Below, piece by piece: positions 54,687-63,500 of a DNA stretch of 64,000 nt. Origin of the DNA: Ancylomarina longa (GTDB lineage: Bacteria; Bacteroidota; Bacteroidia; Bacteroidales; Marinifilaceae). The notes beneath the pieces are model-generated. The model saw only the letters and a list, made by a program, of their open reading frames with translations, made no database searches and had not been told where the DNA came from. Position 1 is the first letter of the stretch, and each line of letters begins with the position of its first letter. The position numbers and the translations under genes are program-made. Location of the stretch: NCBI RefSeq assembly GCF_003996985.1, contig NZ_RJJX01000002.1, positions 62,001-126,000 on the forward strand, read 5' to 3'.

Positions 54687-54782
54687 GACTTAAAATTGTT
54701 AAATGAAAAAATCTGATTGAAATTATATTGATTTCCTTATGGAACACTCATCAGCATCATTATTAAAGATTCTTTTCAAAGC

Positions 54783-55175
54783 CTATACAGATTTTATGAC
54801 TAGCTCGAGCTTTGCCTTAATCTCCTTCGCAATACTCTCAAGATTAGGATTTTCGACAGCTAGCATAGAAGCTATTGGATCTACCGCCGAAACTTCAACA
54901 ATACCAGAAACATGTTCCTGTAAAACAATATTACATGGAAGCATTAATCCTATTTGATCCTCCAATTGCAGTGCCTTGTATGCGTAGGGAGGATTACAAG
55001 CACCAAGTATTTTGTATTTTCGAAAATTAACATCCAATTTTTCTTTTAATTTCTCTTGAATATCAATCTGAGTTAAAATACCAAAACCCTGTTTTCCCAG
55101 TTCTTCCAAAACTTTTTTCTCAGCACTCTCAAAGTCAAGTTTTACTTCTTTACTAATAAAATATTTCATCTTCAA
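54783..55175 (-). CDS. DUF302 family protein
   Basis: A 130-residue cytoplasmic protein of the DUF302 family (KYFISKEVKLDFESAEKKVLEELG, KYKILGACNPPYAYKAL and LMLPCNIVLQEH). The two cysteines in GACNPP and LPCN are conserved in the family and could bind metal or redox partners. The function is unknown. Its place before copA suggests a metal-stress role. Confidence 0.8.
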   Translation of the reverse strand: MKMKYFISKEVKLDFESAEKKVLEELGKQGFGILTQIDIQEKLKEKLDVNFRKYKILGACNPPYAYKALQLEDQIGLMLPCNIVLQEHVSGIVEVSAVDPIASMLAVENPNLESIAKEIKAKLELVIKSV

Positions 55176-55301
55176 AATTTTTAATCGATTACCTTAAATA
55201 AATATATAATTTGAAAAATAAAGATTAAACCAAAACCTTCTCAGCACAATAATAATTTCCAAATGGATTACAATCGTATCTTATTCATTTACAAAACTTA
55301 A

Positions 55302-55643
55302 CTAAATGGCTAAGATGCCTTCTTCATCAGTTCTTACCTTATACACATTATCGACAGGAGAAACAATAATCATCCCATCTCCCGGATACCCGGTTCGCCC
55401 ATTTTTCCGAATTACATCGATAACTCTTTCAACATGTTCTGCGGCAACTAATATTTCTAATTTTACTACACGATACGCTTGTGCAAATGGGTATTTTTCG
55501 CTGATATGCTCTTTTTCACGATCGGAATATTGTCCAGTACCTTCGCATTCAACAAATGTCATACAACAAAATCCTTCGCTTTTTAGGCTATCATATACTT
55601 CTTCAGCTTTTCGATGTCTTATATATGCTTTTATGAGTTTCAT
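55302..55643 (-). CDS. PII-like protein of the metal-efflux-linked group
   Basis: A 113-residue protein of the PII/GlnB fold. The B-loop region RTGYPGDGMIIVSPVDNVYKVRTDEEG is well kept. The T-loop segment (EGTGQYSDREKEHISEKYPFAQAY) differs from GlnB, and the uridylylated Tyr context YRGAEY is missing. A separate PII group encoded beside CusABC/CzcABC genes has been described (PII-NG), and this gene fits it by place and sequence. It may sense metal or nucleotide state. Confidence 0.83.
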   Translation of the reverse strand: MKLIKAYIRHRKAEEVYDSLKSEGFCCMTFVECEGTGQYSDREKEHISEKYPFAQAYRVVKLEILVAAEHVERVIDVIRKNGRTGYPGDGMIIVSPVDNVYKVRTDEEGILAI

Positions 55644-55678
55644 ATTATTTATTTTAACATTTACTAGATTTCTATTTA

Positions 55679-55882
55679 TTAATCAATCTCCTCACTTCTA
55701 TCAATTTCACAACTTTCTGTAAGATCGCAATGAGAACAGCCACCTTCATTATTCGATTTATCATCTAAATGACAGGAATGTGCTGTAAACTTTGCTTTGG
55801 GGTCAAATAACATTTTTATTCCAAGTGCTAAAACTACAATTGCAACCAGAATAACAGATATAATTAATATTTTCAGAAACAT
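55679..55882 (-). CDS. Small membrane protein with Cys/His-rich tail
   Basis: A 67-residue protein: one membrane helix (about 3-25), then FDPKAKFTAHSCHLDDKSNNEGGCSHCDLTESCEID with four cysteines and three histidines. The layout (helix plus Cys-rich tail) is like NqrM-type maturation proteins, but I cannot assign it. It lies 35 bp before the PII-like gene in the copper island and may bind metal. Confidence 0.65.
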   Translation of the reverse strand: MFLKILIISVILVAIVVLALGIKMLFDPKAKFTAHSCHLDDKSNNEGGCSHCDLTESCEIDRSEEID

Positions 55883-55893
55883 AATAATTGAAA

Positions 55894-56418
55894 TTAATTA
55901 TTTCTTACACCACTAAATTTCATTTGAGTATTAGAATTCCCATCTGTAAAATGAAAGGTGTAATCAAAAGTATGCTGACTCATATTAAATCCACCAAAAT
56001 GCTCATCTCCAGCTTGATGTTCATCATTTAAATGGTGCATCCATTCAGTTTCATTATTATTTTTATCACTCATCATGCCTCCCGACATATGATTTCCACC
56101 TAGCATATGACCGTACATATTTTCAAAATCAGTACCTGTAATACACACCATAACACTATCCTTATTTTGATAATAATTCAACATGTACGTTGTATCTAAA
56201 TCTCCACCATAACAATGCACTTCTATCTGATCTCCCATCGAAGTTATTTCAGCGACAGCATCACTTGTTGTATTAAAAGATTTAGTTTGACCAAGATCTA
56301 CACTAGTTAATGTGCCGATATAAGTTCCATCCAGATCATTTATTTTTTCATTTCCTTCGTTATTACATGCAAATAATGCAATACTTGCAATTGCTATAAT
56401 TAAATTTCTTGTTTTCAT
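55894..56418 (-). CDS. Met/His-rich secreted lipoprotein of unknown function
   Basis: A 174-residue lipoprotein (lipobox ALFAC near residue 18). The middle is rich in Met and His (MYGHMLGGNHMSGGMM, EWMHHLNDEHQAGDEHFGGFNMSQH), as in periplasmic Cu(I)/Ag(I)-binding proteins. The rest looks like a beta-rich calycin-type domain (GTYIGTLTSVD ... MQIKFSG-like ending). No family recognised. It lies 11 bp before the small membrane protein gene. Confidence 0.7.
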   Translation of the reverse strand: MKTRNLIIAIASIALFACNNEGNEKINDLDGTYIGTLTSVDLGQTKSFNTTSDAVAEITSMGDQIEVHCYGGDLDTTYMLNYYQNKDSVMVCITGTDFENMYGHMLGGNHMSGGMMSDKNNNETEWMHHLNDEHQAGDEHFGGFNMSQHTFDYTFHFTDGNSNTQMKFSGVRNN

Positions 56419-56462
56419 ATCCTTATACTTTTTTTAATTATTAAAATAATATTGAGAAAACC

Positions 56463-56750
56463 TTACCGATTTGCTCCATGTAGTCTTTTTTTAAAAGTTG
56501 TTAAGAACCTAAAAAAATTAGATTTAACTTTATCTCTTTTCATTTCCTCCAATCCCAATTCACTTACCATAATAAGGATTTGTGATTCATTTAGAACTGA
56601 TGAGTCGTAAACCAATTGTATCCTATTTTCCATACAATAAATATCAGTTACACCATCAACACCATTAAAAAAAGAATAAACTACCTCAATTTCGAATCCA
56701 CTTATTTCCTGATTTGCATAGAATTCAAAATTTCGTATCCTGCTACTCAT
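56463..56750 (-). CDS. HMA-like protein without the CxxC site
   Basis: A 95-residue protein. Its segment VVYSFFNGVDGVTDIYCMENRIQLVYDSSVLNESQILIMVSELG follows the HMA fold pattern (…GVxGV…V.YD…I…I..LG), but the metal-binding CxxC loop is absent. No signal peptide. It overlaps the upstream gene by 8 bp. It may be a partner or regulator domain that lost metal binding. Weak similarity, so treat as a hypothesis. Confidence 0.6.
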   Translation of the reverse strand: MSSRIRNFEFYANQEISGFEIEVVYSFFNGVDGVTDIYCMENRIQLVYDSSVLNESQILIMVSELGLEEMKRDKVKSNFFRFLTTFKKRLHGANR

Positions 56751-57291
56751 TTTTATTTTTTTTTATTGGAAGATTATAAATAAGTGTTTCATCACTATTG
56801 TCAAAACGCCTACTAATATGTTTGTATATCAATAATTTATCTCTAACATCACCAGGCACAATTTCCATTTCATTACTATCATACACTCTCAAAATTGATT
56901 CTCCTGATTCGGATACAATATTAAGTGTGAAGTTAATTTCACCATATCCAATAGCTGGATCCTCTGTATTCTCAGGAATTGTCTGAACAACGCAAGAATA
57001 AACTACTTCAACGCTATCATTACTATTAAATACATGTTGGGATATTTGTTTTATTTCATCCAAAGAATGATTCTTAGGAAGAGGCAAATGCACGGTACGC
57101 CATGGAGTATTATCTAAATTTAATATGCTTACAATTTGATTCTGTCCGTCATACCTAACGTATTTATATTCCCCGTTATCAAGTTGCATAGACTTATATC
57201 TGGTATTTACGGTTCCTTGATATTTTACTTGTGCCATACTAGTACTTACACAGAATAAAACAAGTGCGATAAGAATTAGTTTTGTTTTCAT
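56743..57291 (-). CDS. Secreted protein of unknown function in copper island
   Basis: A 182-residue protein. I start at the Met at 57291 (MKTKLILIALVLFCVSTSMAQ), which gives a clean signal peptide; the 26 codons upstream are dropped. The mature part is beta-rich, with no motif that I know. It follows the CusB gene by 150 bp, including a hairpin, and overlaps the next gene by 8 bp. Confidence 0.65.
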   Translation of the reverse strand: MKTKLILIALVLFCVSTSMAQVKYQGTVNTRYKSMQLDNGEYKYVRYDGQNQIVSILNLDNTPWRTVHLPLPKNHSLDEIKQISQHVFNSNDSVEVVYSCVVQTIPENTEDPAIGYGEINFTLNIVSESGESILRVYDSNEMEIVPGDVRDKLLIYKHISRRFDNSDETLIYNLPIKKNKNE

Positions 57292-57407
57292 GATTAATGT
57301 TTTAACAGTTAAACATTCAATTACATATATTGAATTTGAAAGATGTTGAATACACAATATTCTATCCAATATTTAGAAAGTATGAATTAAGTTTCATCTT
57401 CAAATAA

Positions 57408-57431
57408 GGGAGGAGCATTACGCTCCATCCC
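57408..57431 (-). terminator. Hairpin after the CusB gene
   Basis: GGGATGGAGC pairs with GCTCCTCCC (one bulge) around GTAAT on the minus strand. The T run is short, so it may lower rather than stop expression of the downstream genes. Confidence 0.5.
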
Positions 57432-57441
57432 AAATCAAAAC

Positions 57442-59283
57442 CTAATTAATCATTTCTTTAGTCTCTCCACAACCAAGCATTTCATCGCCTAAATATGGAT
57501 TTCTTATTTCTTTGCTATCACTAAACCAATAGGCTCCCTTATCCTGATTTGCCATTGGACAAAACTGATAATAGGTAGTTACCTTAGTTAATCCAAATGT
57601 TTTAATTGCCTTATAAAAAGCCTGATTAAAAGCTACAAATTCATTTCTTTGTTGCTTAATATCTGCGTTCTTTACAATTATATTGGTAGTTTTCATTAAT
57701 AGTGGCAACACTTCCATCCAGTCCATATGAGCATCTCCTTTCAACAATTCCATTTGAACTTTTGCAAGCTTTTCTTTCACAACGGTGGCTGCCGTTTGCA
57801 CTTTACTTGCATCGGAAGTAATAAAAGCATCTTTCATGTTCAAATATGCTTTATAAACGGCAGTTAGTTGCTTCTTGAATTTCACATCTACTTTTGTGAC
57901 ATCCGCTGTCATTTTCACGCCTTTATTTTGCTTGGCTGACATTGGTTTTGAAGCGCCGCCCATATTCATTTTCGACATATCGTGTGGAGTTGAACCAGCA
58001 CCACCTTCCGGATTCATCATACTAGGGAGCCCTTGTAGTTGTGCTGCTGCATCAATTTTGAATACTCCATTGGTTGCAATTTCTTCTCCTACTTTCAAGC
58101 CATCTGCAATCACATAGAAAGCACCTGATTCCGGTCCAAGAACTACTTCACGATATTGAAAGGTTGGATTCTCACGATTGGGAATTTTCACATATACAAC
58201 AGCTCTTTTCCCGGTCCATAAAATGGAGGATTTAGGAACTAAAATTGCATTCGCTCTGGTATTTCCCTCAGAACTTACAATACCATTCAGAAACATCTCC
58301 GGTTTCAAAGTTCCTTTCTTATTCACAATCTCAACACGTATTTTTGCGATTCTCGTTTTCGGATTGATGAATGGGTCGATATAACTTACTTTGGCACTAA
58401 AATTCTTTCCAGGAATTGCCTGAACCGTAAAATCAATCTTATCATTCATTTTTATCCATGCTAAATCGCTTTCGTAGGCATCAAACATACCCCAAACTTT
58501 ACGTAAGTCAACCACCTGAAAAAGAGCATTCCCTTCTTTCACGTAATCTCCTAATGCAACGTGGCGCATGGTTACAGTTCCTGTGATAGGAGATAGAATA
58601 TTAAAATACACCTGTGGCTCCCCCTTTTCTTCAATAGCTCTAATTTGATTATCAGCAAGATCCCATAATTTAAGTTTTGCCTTAGCAGCTTTGTAGAGAG
58701 CGGGACGACTTTCTTTTAGGTTGATAGCCTCTAATAATTCTCGTTGAGCTGTAACTAATCCCGGAGAATATAGCCTTGCTAATTTTTGACCTTTTACTAC
58801 TTCCTGACCTGTAAAATTCACAAATAATTTCTCAATTCGTCCGCCAAAACGGGCTGTTAATTCAGCTATATTCCTTTCATCAGCATGGATTTTTCCTTGT
58901 AGAAACACTTTCTTCTGAGGAATTCCATTTACAACTTTTACTGTTTCAATATCCGCAAGTTTCGCAGCTGAAGCAGTCATAACTATTGCATTCGGAATTG
59001 CTTCCTCCTGACTAGCTCCTGCCTTAACCAAGGGAATTAAATCCATAGAACAGATCGGACATTTCCCAGGTTTATCCATTTTTATTTGAGGGTGCATAGA
59101 ACAAGTCCATGTTGTAGGATCAGCCGATTCGTGATTGTGACCTTCGTGACCTGCAATTTCTTCGTTATTCTTAATCGATTCACCGCCCTGATGAAAAAAC
59201 AACCATCCTAAAAAGATTCCTGCTATCAAAACTCCTATAATAAGTTTTGAATTTTGTTTTATATTCTGAATTATATTATTCAT
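57442..59283 (-). CDS. cusB: CusB-type RND periplasmic adaptor with HMBD and DUF3347-like domains
   Basis: A 613-residue adaptor. A membrane anchor lies near 13-30, then a metal-binding module (TWTCSMHPQIKMDKPGKCPICSMDL, about 58-85). The lipoyl and coiled-coil parts (120-240) and beta-barrel (250-400) follow, with KVWGMFDAYESDLAWIK. Residues 470-613 form an extra domain that resembles DUF3347 (ends FCPMANQDKGAYWFSD ... EMLGCGETKEMI). It joins CusA to the CusC-like channel and may hand copper to the pump. It is 12 bp after the TolC-type gene. Confidence 0.9.
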   Translation of the reverse strand: MNNIIQNIKQNSKLIIGVLIAGIFLGWLFFHQGGESIKNNEEIAGHEGHNHESADPTTWTCSMHPQIKMDKPGKCPICSMDLIPLVKAGASQEEAIPNAIVMTASAAKLADIETVKVVNGIPQKKVFLQGKIHADERNIAELTARFGGRIEKLFVNFTGQEVVKGQKLARLYSPGLVTAQRELLEAINLKESRPALYKAAKAKLKLWDLADNQIRAIEEKGEPQVYFNILSPITGTVTMRHVALGDYVKEGNALFQVVDLRKVWGMFDAYESDLAWIKMNDKIDFTVQAIPGKNFSAKVSYIDPFINPKTRIAKIRVEIVNKKGTLKPEMFLNGIVSSEGNTRANAILVPKSSILWTGKRAVVYVKIPNRENPTFQYREVVLGPESGAFYVIADGLKVGEEIATNGVFKIDAAAQLQGLPSMMNPEGGAGSTPHDMSKMNMGGASKPMSAKQNKGVKMTADVTKVDVKFKKQLTAVYKAYLNMKDAFITSDASKVQTAATVVKEKLAKVQMELLKGDAHMDWMEVLPLLMKTTNIIVKNADIKQQRNEFVAFNQAFYKAIKTFGLTKVTTYYQFCPMANQDKGAYWFSDSKEIRNPYLGDEMLGCGETKEMIN

Positions 59284-59295
59284 AATGATTTAGTA

Positions 59296-60528
59296 TTATT
59301 TTCCCATTAAATAAGTTACGAATGCTATAGAGGCCTGTTTATCAGTTTTAGCTTTTTCTTTTTCAAGATTAAATTTCAAGGCTTTTCGTTCCATTCTTAA
59401 TATTTCCTCGAAATTCTTATTCCCTGTAGCATACTCCGTTTCCAATAGACTCAACGAATTATTGGCAAGCTTCAACTGTCTTTCGAACAAATCTATTCTT
59501 CTATTTGCATCCAGATAATCCTTCCATATTTTTTCAAACAAGCTTTCCAATAAATTTGTTTTATTGATCTTCTCGTTAGTTTTCGCAGCCTCCAAATAGA
59601 CAACTTCTTTCACCATTGCCTTATATTTCCTTCTATACAGAGGAATACTCACTCCAACTGAAGGAAAAACAAAAGCATCCTTTCCTGCCAAATTCTTCTC
59701 CCCCTTACCTATAAATGTATAGTCCAATCCAATCTTAAAAGAAGGTTTTCCCATTAAGCCAGCGACCTCGCGCTTATATTGCAAAGCAGTTTGTTGAAAA
59801 TCGAGTTGTAATAACTGATGGTTGAATTGTTTTATCGAATCCAAGGCTATTTCCCGTGAAAAAGCAATATCATCCGTTCCCAAATCTTCTGGTAATACTA
59901 CTTTTGCCATCTCCTCCACATTCAATAAATTGTTGAAACGGATCTGCAACACCCTTCGTTTATCTTTTAGAAGTGCCAATTGATTTTCCAGCTCGTTCAA
60001 TTCCATTTCAATTCGGTATTCATCCACCAAAGAGACTAAGCCAGCTTCAACTTTAATCGTTGCCAGTCTTTGAAAAGTTTTTAGTATTACAATATTATCC
60101 TGAGTAATAATTTCCGCTTTCCTATTGAAATAGAGATTGTAATAATCAGCTTTTACCTCCTGAAACAATTTTGATTTGCTTTCTTCAAATCGTTGGTATT
60201 TCGATTTAGCAATTTGAATGGCTGCATTTTCTTTTGCTTTTAATGTACCAAACCAGGGAAACATCTGCGAAGCCGAAATTTTAAACTGTTGCGGACCAAC
60301 CCGTGTTTCAACAGGATTAATAAAATATGCAAAAGCAACTTGTGGGTCTGGCAGAGCCTTCACCTGAGGTGCTACCTCCAGTGCAGCCATATACTCATCA
60401 AATTTTGCCTTCAAGTCAGGGTTGTTCCCAGCTGCAGTTTTCAAGTAAACATCAAGGGATTCTTGAGCACTAAGCACGGTTGATATCAACAAGAAGAACA
60501 ATCCTATTATTAATTTTAAATTCCTCAT
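59296..60528 (-). CDS. CusC/TolC-family outer-membrane efflux protein
   Basis: A 410-residue OEP-family protein with a signal peptide (cut after TVLSAQ) and long helical hairpins (EEILRMERKALKFNLEKEKAK near the end). It lies 4 bp after cusA and 12 bp before cusB, so it is the outer-membrane channel of this metal RND system. Confidence 0.88.
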   Translation of the reverse strand: MRNLKLIIGLFFLLISTVLSAQESLDVYLKTAAGNNPDLKAKFDEYMAALEVAPQVKALPDPQVAFAYFINPVETRVGPQQFKISASQMFPWFGTLKAKENAAIQIAKSKYQRFEESKSKLFQEVKADYYNLYFNRKAEIITQDNIVILKTFQRLATIKVEAGLVSLVDEYRIEMELNELENQLALLKDKRRVLQIRFNNLLNVEEMAKVVLPEDLGTDDIAFSREIALDSIKQFNHQLLQLDFQQTALQYKREVAGLMGKPSFKIGLDYTFIGKGEKNLAGKDAFVFPSVGVSIPLYRRKYKAMVKEVVYLEAAKTNEKINKTNLLESLFEKIWKDYLDANRRIDLFERQLKLANNSLSLLETEYATGNKNFEEILRMERKALKFNLEKEKAKTDKQASIAFVTYLMGK

Positions 60529-60532
60529 TGTA

Positions 60533-63500
60533 TTATGCTTTTAGTTTTTTCAATTCTTTTTTCACCTTTGATTCTTGCCACATACAATACAAAACCGGAA
60601 CGACAAACATGGTCATTACCTGTATCAGCATTCCCCCAAATGAAGGAATAGCCATCGGTACCATAATATCTGATCCTTTCCCAGTTGATGTTAACACAGG
60701 TATTAATGCTATTATAGTGGTTGCAGCCGTCATCATTGCCGGACGAACCCTTTGCGATCCTGCCTCTAAAACAGATTTTCGAATTCCCTCAATGGTTTTG
60801 GGACGATTCCGTTCGAATACTTGTTTCAAATAGGTTCCCACAATCACACCATCATCGGTGGCAACCCCAAACAAGGCTATAAAACCAACCCATACGGCCA
60901 CACTCAAATTCACTGTTCCCATCTGAAACAAATTGTGAATATTAACCCCGGCAACATCAAAATTCAGGAACCAGGACTGCCCATACAACCAAATCATGGT
61001 AAAACCACCTGAGAAGGCAACTAATATTCCCGAAAAGGTCATCAAGGAAACGGTTACAGATCCAAATTGGAAATAAAGAATCAAGAAGATTAGGATCAGG
61101 GAAATAGGAACAACAATCATTAATCGCTTGGTAGCACGAATTTGATTTTCGTAATTACCAGTAAAAATGTAACTCACTCCTTTTGGCAATTCAAAATCAC
61201 CTGCATCCATTTTATCATTGAGATATTTCTGTGCATTCTCTACCACATCAACCTCGGCATATTCCGGTTTTTTATCGAATATCACATAGCCAACTAAGAA
61301 GGTATCCTCGCTTTTTATCAATTGAGGACCTCTCACATAGTGTATTGTTATTAATTCTCCCAATGGAATTTGTGCGCCGGTAGGAGTTGGAATTAGTATT
61401 TTCTTTAAATCCTCTGGATTATCCCTAAATTCTCTGGCATATCTCAAACGAACCGGAAAGCGTTCTCTACCTTCAACAGTAGATGTTAATTGCATTCCTC
61501 CAACCACACTACTCAAAATAGTCTGAAGGCTTTTAATGCTTAAACCATAACGAGCTACCTTATCTCTATTAATTTCCATTTCGATATATGGTTTCCCAAC
61601 AACACGATCTGCAAATACAGACATAGGTTCTACTCCTTCTACCTGTTTTAGATCTTTCTCAATCTCATAACCCACTTTTTCTATAGTCTCCAAATCGGGT
61701 CCAAAGACTTTAATTCCCATTGGCGCACGCATACCTGTTTGCAACATCACCAACCTGGTTTGAATAGGCTGTAGTTTTGGTGCAGAGGTCAATCCCGGAA
61801 TTCTTGCTCTCTTGATAATATCCTTCCAAATATCATCCGGCGAATGAATTTCATCCCGCCACTGACGGAAATATTCTCCATTTTTATCACGAATCAATTT
61901 TTCTTTGCCAATAAGTTTAAAACCTTCTTTTGTTGGATCATAGTTTGTACCATCTTTTAGGACAAAAGCATTCTCCTTATTCACCTTAAATCGCATTCGG
62001 TGACCATCTTCATTGAGAATATATTCTGATTTATAATTGATCACATTTTCGTACATAGAAGTAGGTGCAGGATCGAGCGCAGAACTAACACGTCCCCACT
62101 TTCCAACTACACTTTCTACCTCAGGAATGGAGTTTAATCTTTTGTCCAACAATTGAATCACATCCAAATTTTCAGCAATACCGGAATGCGGCATCGTGGT
62201 TGGCATCAAAAGGAATGATCCTTCATCCAAGGAAGGCATAAACTCCTTACCAACACCGGGGAAAGTTTTTTCTGCCTTTGCCCAGAAAGTAGTTTCCTTT
62301 ACAAAATCAGGCATAAATCCAAACATCTTATTCACTCCCTGCCAAGCCATGATTCCAAACAGTACAACAACAATAGGAATCATTAAGAATTGCCATTTAT
62401 GCGCCAAACACCATTTTAATATGCGGGCATAAAAGTGTACAATAGTCATTAGTAGACCAAGTATGACTCCTACCATCACAATCACAAAAAGGAAATTAGC
62501 TACAAAACTATTCTGAGCACCTAGTGGCATCCAAATCTTAGCTAAAAAGAAGATAACAACACTTAGGGTAAGCAATATATTTATCAGGTTGGTATTTTTC
62601 CAGGGGAAAATAGGTATTATACTTTCCGTGATATTATTAATTGCTACAGCTACCAATATAATGGCAATCCAATTTCCGGTAAGAATGAGTAAGCTTATTC
62701 CAACAATACCCAGAATGATATTAAGAACACAATTAACCTTTTTCTTATCCAATCGAATGGAAAAAATGAGGTTCGCCAGAGTAGGAATAAAAATCAGTCC
62801 AATAAACAATGCCGATAACATGGCAAATGTTTTGGTGAAAGCAAGTGGCCTAAATAATTTCCCTTCGGCTGCTTGCATAGCAAAAACCGGAAGAAAACTG
62901 ACTACTGTAGTTGACAAAGCCGTGATGACAGCACTAGCAACTTCAATTGTAGCATCATAGATAACAGTAAGCAATTCCTTTCCTCGGACACCAATATTTT
63001 TGGCCATGTCCAAATGCCGGATAATATTTTCGGTAAAAACAACACCCACATCTACCATAACACCAATAGCGATTGCGATACCTGATAGTGCTACAATATT
63101 TGCATCTACTCCAAAATGGCGCATCACCACAAAAGTCATCAACACACCTATTGGCAATAAACTGGAGATTAGGAATGATGCTCGTAAATTCATCACCAAG
63201 ACAATGACTACGAGAATACTAATTAAAACCTCCAACGAAAGTGCTTCCTCAAGAGTTCCCAATGTCTCTTTAATTAATCCTGTTCTATCATAGAATGGAA
63301 CTACAGTAACCTTAGAAACTGTACCGTCAGCTAACTTTTTGGAGGGTAGGCCAGGCGCAATTTCAGCAATTTTCTCTTTTACATTTTTAATTGCCTCCAT
63401 GGGATTGGCACCATAACGTGCAACCACAACTCCACCTACGGCTTCAGCTCCTCCTTTATCCAATCCACCACGACGAGTTGCAGGTCCAAAATGGATTTTT

